A DNA stretch of 56,171 nt. Source: a virus. Under the pieces are notes generated by a model. That model had not been told where the DNA came from, ran no database searches, and saw nothing but the letters and a program-made list of their open reading frames with translations. Every line of letters starts with the position of its first letter. Position 1 is the stretch's first letter. Below, piece by piece: positions 15,937-23,511 of this stretch. The translations under genes were made by a program, and so were the position numbers. The stretch is from positions 1 to 56,171 of the IMG/VR virus record IMGVR_UViG_3300049489_000406. One strand, 5' to 3'.

Positions 15937-17139
15937 ATGAAAACTGTAGAGATCATAGAAGGTTTTAATGGCGGCATGGCTAAAGCGTGGATTAAGTACG
16001 TTCCACTCGATGGAAACGCTATTGAGCAAGTGCGCCAAACTTCTGACCTTCCTTTTATTTTTAAGCATGTAGCGGTAATGCCTGATGCGCATTACGGTGT
16101 GGGAAGCACAGTAGGCAGTGTAATACCTACAAAAAATGCAATTATTCCTGCGGCTGTAGGAGTAGATATAGGGTGCGGCATGATTGCAGCTAGGCTTTCA
16201 ATTAGTGCATCTAATCTGCCAGACAACTTGGCTGAGATGAGATCGCGCATAGAGTCTACCGTACCCACGGGATTTTCTAATTTCAAAGAACCTCAAAATA
16301 CAGCTATAAACCGTTGGAGCAGTGATTTATCTTTAAATTTCAATAAGTTTATAGCTAATTCAGTGCCAGGAGCTGATGAGAAGATATGCTTAAACCAATT
16401 GGGTACGCTAGGATCAGGCAATCACTTCATTGAGCTATGCATTGATGAAGAGCAGAGGGTGTGGATTATGCTGCACTCGGGGTCGAGAGGCATAGGCAAT
16501 AAGATAGGATCGCACTATATCAGTCTTGCAAAGACTGAGATGGATCGCCTTGGTATAAAATTGCCCAGTGAGAATTTATCCTACTTTACAAAAGAATCTC
16601 AGCACTTTGATGATTACTTTAACGCTGTCTTCTGGGCGCAAGAATACGCAAAGACTAACAGAGAAATTATGCTATTTAATACGCTAAATGCGGTACGTAA
16701 ATTTGTAAAGAATCCGCATCTAGCGGTTGAAGATTTTTGTGTTCAGTGTCATCACAATTATGTCTCTTTAGAGACACACTTCAATGAAGAGGTATACATA
16801 ACGAGAAAAGGCGCTATAAAAGCTGACAAAGGCGTGTACGGGATCATACCTGGGAGCATGGGTGCAAAATCTTTTATCGTGAAGGGCTTAGGCAATGAGG
16901 AAAGTTTTTGTAGCTGCTCCCACGGGGCTGGCAGAGTTATGTCAAGGGGTGAGGCTAAGAAGCTAATAGATTTAGATGATCACGAGCGCGATACTCAAGG
17001 TGTTGAGTGCAAAAAGGATATGTCTGTCATTGATGAAAGCCCGAGAGCCTACAAAAATATCGATTCAGTCATGAAATCCCAAGAGGACCTGGTAGAAATT
17101 GTGCATACGCTAAAACAGGTTTTGTGCGTTAAGGGTTAA
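15937..17139 (+). CDS. rtcB: RtcB RNA ligase
   Basis: A 400-aa RtcB, which joins RNA 3-phosphate or 2,3-cyclic phosphate ends to 5-OH ends using GTP and Mn2+. Motifs in order are P-D-A-H-Y-G-V-G, G-V-D-I-G-C-G-M (metal Asp/Cys), G-S-G-N-H-F-I-E, H-S-G-S-R-G-I-G, Q-C-H-H-N-Y, G-S-M-G and S-H-G-A-G-R-V-M-S-R (guanylylated His). All key residues are present. It has its own promoter. In phages RtcB is thought to repair tRNAs cut by anticodon nucleases; the nearby PNKP-like HAD supports an RNA-repair theme. Confidence 0.95.
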   Translation: MKTVEIIEGFNGGMAKAWIKYVPLDGNAIEQVRQTSDLPFIFKHVAVMPDAHYGVGSTVGSVIPTKNAIIPAAVGVDIGCGMIAARLSISASNLPDNLAEMRSRIESTVPTGFSNFKEPQNTAINRWSSDLSLNFNKFIANSVPGADEKICLNQLGTLGSGNHFIELCIDEEQRVWIMLHSGSRGIGNKIGSHYISLAKTEMDRLGIKLPSENLSYFTKESQHFDDYFNAVFWAQEYAKTNREIMLFNTLNAVRKFVKNPHLAVEDFCVQCHHNYVSLETHFNEEVYITRKGAIKADKGVYGIIPGSMGAKSFIVKGLGNEESFCSCSHGAGRVMSRGEAKKLIDLDDHERDTQGVECKKDMSVIDESPRAYKNIDSVMKSQEDLVEIVHTLKQVLCVKG

Positions 17140-17156
17140 TAAAGCAGAGGTATGAA

Positions 17157-17687
17157 ATGACAAACATTATAGAGTTGGCGATCGAGCTTGAAAAGAAATA
17201 CGGCAGTTGGTGGCTTGAACGTGTACCAGAAAAAGACAGATCATACGAGTTATGTAGGCTAGCTGTGAAAGACACGGGATTTAACTTACGAGAAGTACCT
17301 GCGGAGTGTAAAACATATGAGATCTGCTTTGCAGCAATAAAGAAAAGTCCTGATGTCTTAGAGCATGTCCCGCACGAGCATAGAACGATGGAGCTATGCC
17401 TCGAGGCTACTCGTAAGACTTACAGTTTTATGCACATACCGGAGTCTATACTACAAGAGGTAAAGCAGAGAACAGATGAATATCGCGCAAACAAACTTGT
17501 AGAACGGGCGTGGAAAGTGATTGTTAAGCACGATGGAATGATGCTTAAAAACGTGCCTGACCAATTCAAAACTAAAGAAGTGTGTAGGTTAGCTTTTAAG
17601 GCTAACAATGACGCGGTCAATTACGTGCCACATTATCTACTTACTAGAGATATGAAGCGTTTTATAAAGTCAAAAGGTGATTTATGA
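17157..17687 (+). CDS. DUF4116 repeat protein 1
   Basis: A 176-aa protein made of about four DUF4116 units with the pattern L-x-x-V-P-x-x-x-R-T-x-E-L-C-x-x-A-V. Middle residues (about 95-120) form a charged helical linker shared with the 18395 and 20212 proteins. DUF4116 occurs in amoeba-associated bacteria and giant viruses and has no known function. It follows RtcB by 17 nt and overlaps the next gene by ATGA. Confidence 0.75.
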   Translation: MTNIIELAIELEKKYGSWWLERVPEKDRSYELCRLAVKDTGFNLREVPAECKTYEICFAAIKKSPDVLEHVPHEHRTMELCLEATRKTYSFMHIPESILQEVKQRTDEYRANKLVERAWKVIVKHDGMMLKNVPDQFKTKEVCRLAFKANNDAVNYVPHYLLTRDMKRFIKSKGDL

Positions 17688-17995
17688 GAGAGCAATACAC
17701 AGCCAAAGATATTTTAATTGGTATTAGAGAATGCATAGCTTCTAACAAAGATTTAGACAAGTATTTAAAAGCTGAACCTATATTACGCCTTGCAGATTAC
17801 AGCATGAAGTACGTACCCAACGTGTGGATCACGCATAACAGCTACGAGTTAGCGTTTTTTGTATACGGTCGTATGATCAAACATCAAAAATGGAGTACGT
17901 TTTTGAGTTCGATAGATTTTTATACCGATCATTATGAATACAAAGAGGATATTATTATCTGCCCTTTTGATTTTAATTATTCTCAAAAAAAATAG
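17684..17995 (+). CDS. Hypothetical protein
   Basis: A 103-aa protein with a helical N-terminal half and an aromatic C-terminal half. It contains one Y-V-P-N-V-W segment faintly like DUF4116 but no full repeat. ATGA overlap with the preceding DUF4116 gene. It ends at a run of eight A residues. Function unknown. Confidence 0.55.
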   Translation: MREQYTAKDILIGIRECIASNKDLDKYLKAEPILRLADYSMKYVPNVWITHNSYELAFFVYGRMIKHQKWSTFLSSIDFYTDHYEYKEDIIICPFDFNYSQKK

Positions 17996-18020
17996 AATAC
18001 AAAATCACTTAAGAAAAAAT

Positions 18021-18398
18021 ATGAACAATTGGTCGCGCTTCTGGGAGAGACTAATAGTTGAGAAGTTTTGCCAAAAAGAAAAAATAGAGTCGAAGATAAA
18101 AAAAGATTTGATAGCTGGCGGTATTGATAGCCTCAGCGAATATCTAAATGAAAAACGGGTTGTTTTTATTTTTAGTGGTGTTGAAAATGTCCTAAATAGG
18201 ACTAGTGTAGTTGATGTGGATTCTGGTGATTGGTTCTTATCGCTCCCTTCGAGTATGAATGAGTTAAAGAGAGACAACATAGGGGTCATCATCTTTGTTC
18301 ATGAGAATTACGTAAGATCGGTCATCAGACAAAACTCAGGTCAAAGGCTAGCAGCGTATCAAAAATATAGTCTTTGCATAGAGAATGGTGACTTATGA
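18021..18398 (+). CDS. Hypothetical protein
   Basis: A 125-aa mixed alpha/beta protein; the basic helical N-terminus is followed by beta-strand-like segments (V-V-F-I-F-S-G-V, G-V-I-I-F-V-H). Start taken at the ATG at 18021. It overlaps the next DUF4116 gene by ATGA. No family recognised. Confidence 0.5.
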   Translation: MNNWSRFWERLIVEKFCQKEKIESKIKKDLIAGGIDSLSEYLNEKRVVFIFSGVENVLNRTSVVDVDSGDWFLSLPSSMNELKRDNIGVIIFVHENYVRSVIRQNSGQRLAAYQKYSLCIENGDL

Positions 18399-18940
18399 GA
18401 ACAGAACAGGAATGGATTAAAGCGTTAAGCAGGTGGTCAGATGATTGTATCTTCCTTGACGCTGTCCCAGTAGATCAAAGAACCCACGCAGTGTGTCTCG
18501 CCGCAGTTAAGAAATACGGACGCGACTTAAAACACGTGCCCGTACCACTTAGAACAGTCGAAATATGCTCAGAGGCGTTATATAAGGGTTTCGGTGGGTT
18601 CTGGCATGATGCAGAAAGAAAAGAGTTTATCCCCGAAGCTATCGTACAAGAGGTGCAGAAAGCAGTTGAAGAGAGAAAGAAAAATGACAAGCTTTATAAT
18701 GCTTGGCTCACACTTGTAAAAAATGACTGGCGTGTGTTGAAGTACGTGCCAGATCATTTAAGGCGTGAAGGAATTATAAAAGCCGCATTAAAACAGAGTC
18801 CAGAGGCTACTGCTATGATTGTAGCTAATATTAGCTTATCTCAGGATCAAATAGATAGATTGAGAGATAGTATGCATAAATTTTATTCTGGCACTCAAAA
18901 TTCTGTGGTTATTCTGCCGCCTGAAAAAGGTATGGATTAG
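18395..18940 (+). CDS. DUF4116 protein fused to a portal-protein fragment
   Basis: A 181-aa chimera. Residues 1-139 are DUF4116 repeats and linker, closely paralleling the 20212 protein up to the sequence Q-S-P-E-A. Residues 141-181 then align without gaps to 41 residues of this phage's own portal protein (28 identical); the DNA (18815-18937) matches the portal gene (51833-51955, minus strand) at 99 of 123 bases by my count. A stop follows at once. The copied part is the conserved HK97-type portal segment containing S-Q-D-Q and F-Y-S-G-x-Q-N. It is therefore a recombination product kept in frame; its function is unknown. Confidence 0.85.
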   Translation: MRTEQEWIKALSRWSDDCIFLDAVPVDQRTHAVCLAAVKKYGRDLKHVPVPLRTVEICSEALYKGFGGFWHDAERKEFIPEAIVQEVQKAVEERKKNDKLYNAWLTLVKNDWRVLKYVPDHLRREGIIKAALKQSPEATAMIVANISLSQDQIDRLRDSMHKFYSGTQNSVVILPPEKGMD

Positions 18941-18954
18941 AGGTTTATTGAATC

Positions 18955-19128
18955 ATGAAAGTTACCGCGCTAGTTGTAATCACAGCTTTAACAATTCCGT
19001 GCGTAAGGCAAATGTGGATTTATGGGGATAGACTGGATGCATTAACGCTAGCAGTTGAGAACATGTCAGTCATCTGTTTTATAACCTATTGCTATTTTGT
19101 AGGGAGAAATCGTGGACGTAAAAGATAG
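18955..19128 (+). CDS. Small membrane protein
   Basis: A 57-aa protein with two hydrophobic stretches (A-L-V-V-I-T-A-L-T-I near the start and M-S-V-I-C-F-I-T-Y-C-Y-F-V) and a strongly basic end (G-R-N-R-G-R-K-R). AGAGG precedes the ATG. It overlaps the GTG-started next gene by 17 nt. No family recognised. Confidence 0.5.
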   Translation: MKVTALVVITALTIPCVRQMWIYGDRLDALTLAVENMSVICFITYCYFVGRNRGRKR

Positions 19129-19333
19129 GCAATATTTGTTGGACGTAATAAAAAGAAACGACATCAGCATACGATCCTTTAAACAATATTTTTTTCAGGA
19201 GCCGAGTTATTCCCATATCGATACAGCCACTACGTTGATAGAGGGTGAGAAGATAAAGCATCTTAAGGAATCAAAATCACTCGATGCTTATAACAGGCTA
19301 ATAGGTAAGAAACCTATACGGAGTGGAATATGA
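19112..19333 (+). CDS. Hypothetical protein (GTG start)
   Basis: A 73-aa basic, helical protein. The GTG start has AGGGAGA just upstream inside the previous gene. It overlaps the next DUF4116 gene by ATGA. No motif recognised. Confidence 0.5.
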   Translation: MDVKDRQYLLDVIKRNDISIRSFKQYFFQEPSYSHIDTATTLIEGEKIKHLKESKSLDAYNRLIGKKPIRSGI

Positions 19334-19644
19334 AAAAAGATGAGCAATATTGTGATGATAGTTACTGGTTAAAACAGGTAAAAATAGACGGGAGCCTCGA
19401 CGATGTCCCAACGGAACATAGGACTTATGAAGTATGCCTTGAAGCCGTGAAGGTGTGGCACTTAGCACTAAATCACGTACCAGATCAGCATCTAACGCGC
19501 GATTTGATATCTGCGTCTTTGACTAGAGCTTATGATAACGGATACGAAGAAGGCGAATCGGCAGGGTATCATCACGGGTATGAGCAAGGCGAATCTTTTG
19601 GGTATGAACAGGGTTATAGTGACGGAGTAAAACATGAAAACTAG
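19330..19644 (+). CDS. DUF4116 protein 3 with GY-rich C-terminal repeats
   Basis: A 104-aa protein with about two DUF4116 units (D-D-V-P-T-E-H-R-T-Y-E-V-C and L-N-H-V-P-D-Q-H) followed by a C-terminal tail of G-Y-x-x-G repeats (G-Y-E-E-G, G-Y-H-H-G, G-Y-E-Q-G, G-Y-S-D-G). The same tail end (G-Y-x-D-G-V-K-H-E) recurs as a 19-codon ORF at 20163. It overlaps the next small gene by 11 nt. Confidence 0.65.
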   Translation: MKKDEQYCDDSYWLKQVKIDGSLDDVPTEHRTYEVCLEAVKVWHLALNHVPDQHLTRDLISASLTRAYDNGYEEGESAGYHHGYEQGESFGYEQGYSDGVKHEN

Positions 19645-19786
19645 TGAGGATGAATTATCAGACTTGAGAACAGAGCTTAAAGAAGCGTATTCACGAATAA
19701 ATGCTTTGGAAGAAGAAATAAAGGATGCTATTAGAGATCTAAATAGTATTAGTGAATATCTACGGAATTATGTCTTAAAGTCGTGA
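19634..19786 (+). CDS. Small coiled-coil protein
   Basis: A 50-aa acidic protein with heptad-like spacing of Leu, Ile and Tyr over most of its length, so probably a coiled coil. Its start overlaps the end of the GY-repeat gene. Shares only its place with the first codons of the 20212 gene, which also starts inside the G-V-K-H-E coding end. Confidence 0.5.
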   Translation: MKTSEDELSDLRTELKEAYSRINALEEEIKDAIRDLNSISEYLRNYVLKS

Positions 19787-19789
19787 GGG

Positions 19790-19795
19790 TATAAT
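19790..19795 (+). promoter_or_regulatory. Possible -10 element ahead of the 19829 gene
   Basis: A perfect TATAAT at 19790-19795 in the 42-bp gap before the next gene. No good -35 is present at 16-18 bp, so activity is uncertain. Confidence 0.35.
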
Positions 19796-19828
19796 TACTG
19801 TATCACCTAAAGCACATGAGGAATAAAA

Positions 19829-20113
19829 ATGGATAACGAGCAGTACTGGTTAGATCAATTTGGTATGCCACGCGATAAACGTGACAATAAATATGCTGAT
19901 CTTAAAGATGTACCACATCATTTAAGAACTCTCAAGGTTTGTAAGTCAGCGTTGTACAGTTGCCCTTTCAATTTAATACACGTGCCCGTTCATCTCAGAA
20001 ATGATGAGATAGTACAAATAGCCTTAGATGATTTAATACATGTACCCTATTATTTTAGAGATAATGATACGGTACAAAGAGCCTTAGATGCTATAGAAGC
20101 AGTTGTGAGCTGA
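19829..20113 (+). CDS. DUF4116 protein 4 (short)
   Basis: A 94-aa protein with about three compact DUF4116-like units (D-V-P-H-H-L-R-T, H-V-P-V-H-L-R-N, H-V-P-Y-Y-F-R-D); the last two are nearly tandem duplicates that share a D-L-I-H-V-P-type run. GAGGA precedes the ATG. Confidence 0.65.
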   Translation: MDNEQYWLDQFGMPRDKRDNKYADLKDVPHHLRTLKVCKSALYSCPFNLIHVPVHLRNDEIVQIALDDLIHVPYYFRDNDTVQRALDAIEAVVS

Positions 20114-20162
20114 TATACTGGTAAAGACGATTAGGGACTTCTTGAGTGCGATGGAGTCTTAA

Positions 20163-20222
20163 ATGAGTTTATATAACGGTTATGCAAAAGGCTATATAGA
20201 CGGAGTAAAACATGAATTATGA
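20163..20222 (+). pseudogene. Remnant of a GY-repeat tail ORF
   Basis: A 19-codon ORF ending G-Y-A-K-G-Y-I-D-G-V-K-H-E-L. It matches the end of the 19330 protein and, like it, overlaps the ATG of the following gene (ATGAA). It is probably the residue of a duplicated gene end that now serves as a translated leader for the 20212 gene. A TG-A-TATACT extended -10 lies upstream at 20111-20119. Confidence 0.45.
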
Positions 20223-21063
20223 GCAATTAAAAGCCGATAGAGATCGTTTGCGTTCTGATATAGAAAAGATTAAACACCTACCTCTAAAAGACGAAGAATG
20301 TGAACGTGATGACTGTTTTAGTTTATCAAAAGTGAAAGGTCTAACTGTTCAATCAGTCTATTTTGATGAGCATAAAGTATGTATAAAAATGCACGTGAAC
20401 AGCAAAGGCATAGATTCTTTAGTTCTACAATGTGAAGGTTGCACCTTATATGATTACGATCAACCTATATATTTCTTAAATGGACACCGTATAGATGGTA
20501 TATTTTCGCTCACCAGAGTAGAAAAACAGTTTACCTATATTTCATTCAAAATTTACTCATTTAAAGGCGTTGCAATTTTTACTTTTTATGGGGATTCATT
20601 GGATTTTAAAAAGGTAAAAAATAATTCACAAATCTTAATAAGTGATATAAAAAGCGATAAAGAATGGATTAAGGATATAGTCAATCGTAAATGCAGATTA
20701 GAAGATTTACCCGAACAAAATAGAACCTACGGTGTTTGTCTCAGCGCGGTAGAATTTTACCCACCATATCTGGAAGATGTACCCGAACACTACAAGACCG
20801 CAGAGATGTGTGCAAAAGCCCTATACACGGGTTTCAAATCCAAATGGGATGAGAAAAAATTAATACCCGCAAATGTGTTTGAAGCTGCTAAAGCCCTAGT
20901 AAAAGATAGAAAGAAAAAAGAAATGCTATACATATCATGGCTAAATTTAGTAAGAGATGATTGGAGGGTAATAGAGCACGTACCTATTTGTTTTAAAAAT
21001 AAAAAAATGTGTGCGGTAGCTTTAAGTCAAAGCCCAGAAGCTAAAAAATTTATTGAGGAGTAG
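20212..21063 (+). CDS. DUF4116 protein 5 with novel N-terminal domain
   Basis: A 283-aa protein. Residues 1-30 are a charged helix, about 40-145 form a beta-rich domain I do not recognise, and about 148-283 are DUF4116 repeats and linker closely matching the 18395 protein (E-W-I-K, N-R-T-Y-G-V-C, K-A-L-Y-T-G-F, S-W-L-N-L-V-R-D-D-W-R-V). It ends normally after Q-S-P-E-A, exactly where the 18395 paralogue switches to portal sequence. Confidence 0.7.
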   Translation: MNYEQLKADRDRLRSDIEKIKHLPLKDEECERDDCFSLSKVKGLTVQSVYFDEHKVCIKMHVNSKGIDSLVLQCEGCTLYDYDQPIYFLNGHRIDGIFSLTRVEKQFTYISFKIYSFKGVAIFTFYGDSLDFKKVKNNSQILISDIKSDKEWIKDIVNRKCRLEDLPEQNRTYGVCLSAVEFYPPYLEDVPEHYKTAEMCAKALYTGFKSKWDEKKLIPANVFEAAKALVKDRKKKEMLYISWLNLVRDDWRVIEHVPICFKNKKMCAVALSQSPEAKKFIEE

Positions 21064-21066
21064 AAC

Positions 21067-21336
21067 ATGAAAACAGAACAAATCAATAACTACGTACTCT
21101 ACCTCTCTACTTTAACTCTAGTGGTCAACATTGTAGAGAAGTGCCTATCCCCTTATTCTGTATTCTTAATGATTACTTGCCTGCTATTTTCTCTCTGGGT
21201 TTATAAGATTGACATTTTCGGATTCATGGGAGAGGAAGCGCATACTTCACATAAAGCACAAGTATTTATCAGATTACTTACAGAGTCATCAATTATTATT
21301 TTTGTGCTAGGTATTATTCTTTCATCGTTTAAGTAA
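21067..21336 (+). CDS. Three-span membrane protein
   Basis: An 89-aa protein with about three hydrophobic helices (Y-L-S-T-L-T-L-V-V, S-V-F-L-M-I-T-C-L-L-F-S-L-W-V, S-S-I-I-I-F-V-L-G-I-I-L). Starts 3 nt after the DUF4116 gene. No family recognised. Confidence 0.55.
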   Translation: MKTEQINNYVLYLSTLTLVVNIVEKCLSPYSVFLMITCLLFSLWVYKIDIFGFMGEEAHTSHKAQVFIRLLTESSIIIFVLGIILSSFK

Positions 21337-21354
21337 CTAAAGAGGTAAATACAA

Positions 21355-22071
21355 ATGAGAGAAAAGATTATAGCGACAGATGATACGATCCACGACATTG
21401 TTAGGCGCGAGATAGAGATAGTCGGAAATGATGGAGATTTGAACCACATCGATACGAGTCGGGTGACGAATATGTCAAGACTTTTTCAATACGTGGGGGA
21501 TTTTAACTGTGATATATCGAAATGGGACACCTCTAGGGTTACTACTATGCGTTTTATGTTTAAGGAGTGCTACGCATTTAATCAACCCATTGGTAATTGG
21601 GATACTTCTAATGTCTCCGATATGTACTGTATGTTCTCCGAATGTTTTAACTTTAATCGGGATATTTCGAAGTGGGATACCTCTAAAGTTAAAGATATGC
21701 GTTGGATGTTTTATAGGTGTTCTTCATTTAATCAACCCATTGGTGGTTGGGACACATCTAAAGTTACTGATATGCTCGCGATGTTCGATGGGTGCAAATC
21801 ATTTAATCAACCCATTGGTGGTTGGGACACATCTAAAGTTACTGATATGCGCTTCATGTTTAATGTGTGCTATTTCTTTAATCAAGACATCTCGAAATGG
21901 GATACTTCTAAGGTTACCGATATGGGCGCCATGTTTTATGGGTGCTCATCATTTAATCAAGACATCTCGAAATGGGATACTTCTAAGGTTACCAGTATGT
22001 GCTGGATGTTTAAATACAGCATCAAAATGGAAGAGAAAAACAAACCAAAATTTACCAACCAGGGGGATTAG
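21355..22071 (+). CDS. BspA-like DUF285 repeat protein 1
   Basis: A 238-aa protein of about seven BspA-like units (about 25 aa each) with the pattern [16 protein letters not shown]-x-x-M-F. The first 45 residues form a conserved cap (I-I-A-T-D-D-T-I-H, then [15 protein letters not shown]). Such leucine-rich-like repeats are known from Mycoplasma, Bacteroides and protists, often in adhesion. No signal peptide is visible, so it is probably cytoplasmic. AGAGG precedes the ATG. Confidence 0.85.
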   Translation: MREKIIATDDTIHDIVRREIEIVGNDGDLNHIDTSRVTNMSRLFQYVGDFNCDISKWDTSRVTTMRFMFKECYAFNQPIGNWDTSNVSDMYCMFSECFNFNRDISKWDTSKVKDMRWMFYRCSSFNQPIGGWDTSKVTDMLAMFDGCKSFNQPIGGWDTSKVTDMRFMFNVCYFFNQDISKWDTSKVTDMGAMFYGCSSFNQDISKWDTSKVTSMCWMFKYSIKMEEKNKPKFTNQGD

Positions 22072-22074
22072 AAA

Positions 22075-23511
22075 ATGAGACCGAGGATTATCGCTACAGA
22101 TGATACGATCCATGAAATCGTCAGACATGAGATAGAGATAGTCGGAAATGATGGAGACCTGAACCATATTGATACGAGTCAAGTCACGGATATGTCAGGA
22201 CTTTTTGAAGACTTGGAAGATTTTAACTGTGACATATCGAAATGGAACACATCTAAAGTTATTACTACGCAGCGTATGTTTTGGGGTTGCTCTTCATTTA
22301 ATCAAGATATTTCAAAGTGGGATACCTCTAATGTTACCGATATGTGTGGGATGTTTCATGGATGCCATTCATTCAATCAAGACCTATCGAAGTGGAACAC
22401 GCCTAAAGTTACTAATATGAGTTCGATGTTTAGTGAATGCAGCTCATTCAATCAAGACTTATCTAAATGGGATACTTCTAATGTCACTACTATCGCTGCA
22501 ATGTTCGAATGGTGCTCTTCATTTAACCAAGACCTGTCGAAGTGGGACACTTCTAAAGTTACGGATAAGCTATGGATGTTTTTCAGATGCGACAAAATGG
22601 AAGAGAAAAACAAGCCTAAGTTTAACAACCTTGAGGAGCAAAAAATGAGACCAAGGATTATAGCGACAGATTATACTATCCACGACATTGTTAGACGTGA
22701 AACAAGAATAGTTGGGAACAATGGGGATTTGAACCATATTGATACGAATCAAGTCACGAATATGTCAGGACTTTGTGAACATCTGAGATATTTTAACTGT
22801 GATATATCGAAATGGGATACCTCTAATGTTTCCGATATGAGTAGAATGTTCTACGGATGCTTATCATTTAATCAAGACATCTCAAAGTGGGATACCTCTA
22901 AAGTTACAGATATGACCTTTATGTTTTGTGAGTGTTTATCATTTAATCAAGACCTGTCGAAATGGGATACCTCTAAAGTTACTGATATGGGATGTATGTT
23001 TGATAGGTGTTCTTTATTTAATCAACCTATTGGCAATTGGAATACATCTAATGTCACTGTTATGAGATATATGTTTGATGAGTGTCGCTCATTCAATCAA
23101 GACCTCTCCAAGTGGAACACGTCTAAAGTTACTGATATGCGCGGGATGTTTAGTAGATGCTTTTTATTCAATCAAGACCTCTCCAAGTGGAACACGTCTA
23201 AAGTTACTTATAAGTGCTCGATGTTTGACGACTGCGACAAAATGGAAGACAAAAACAAACCAAAATTTACCAACCAAGAGGAACAAAAAATGAAACGACA
23301 ATACACTAAAAGAACAAAGGATGAGAAAGTCACACGTCTTATCCTATGTGTTGAGAAATTGATGACTAAAAGGGATGTCATTAATGGTAAAATACAATCC
23401 ATCAACGAAAAAATAGCAAAGATTAAACATGGAAAGTTTAATAAACTGATAGGTGGTTTAACGGACGATCAGAAACAAATGATAGTGAAATACATCGAGG
23501 ATAGGTTTTAA
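22075..23511 (+). CDS. BspA-like DUF285 protein 2, a fused tandem gene duplication
   Basis: A 478-aa protein made of two complete copies of the 21355-type protein joined in frame at about residue 190 ([10 protein letters not shown], then M-R-P-R-I-I-A-T-D). In the 21355 gene the same junction is a stop, then the next ATG, so loss of a stop fused the copies. The last 70 residues are a Lys-rich coiled coil not found in the first gene. The stop overlaps the methyltransferase start (TAATG). Confidence 0.85.
   Translation: MRPRIIATDDTIHEIVRHEIEIVGNDGDLNHIDTSQVTDMSGLFEDLEDFNCDISKWNTSKVITTQRMFWGCSSFNQDISKWDTSNVTDMCGMFHGCHSFNQDLSKWNTPKVTNMSSMFSECSSFNQDLSKWDTSNVTTIAAMFEWCSSFNQDLSKWDTSKVTDKLWMFFRCDKMEEKNKPKFNNLEEQKMRPRIIATDYTIHDIVRRETRIVGNNGDLNHIDTNQVTNMSGLCEHLRYFNCDISKWDTSNVSDMSRMFYGCLSFNQDISKWDTSKVTDMTFMFCECLSFNQDLSKWDTSKVTDMGCMFDRCSLFNQPIGNWNTSNVTVMRYMFDECRSFNQDLSKWNTSKVTDMRGMFSRCFLFNQDLSKWNTSKVTYKCSMFDDCDKMEDKNKPKFTNQEEQKMKRQYTKRTKDEKVTRLILCVEKLMTKRDVINGKIQSINEKIAKIKHGKFNKLIGGLTDDQKQMIVKYIEDRF

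Noticed and set aside
17984-18025. A run of eight A at the end of the 17684 gene might frameshift into the 18021 gene.
   Set aside because: The slip would need +1 on a run with no canonical motif, and the 18021 gene has its own ATG.
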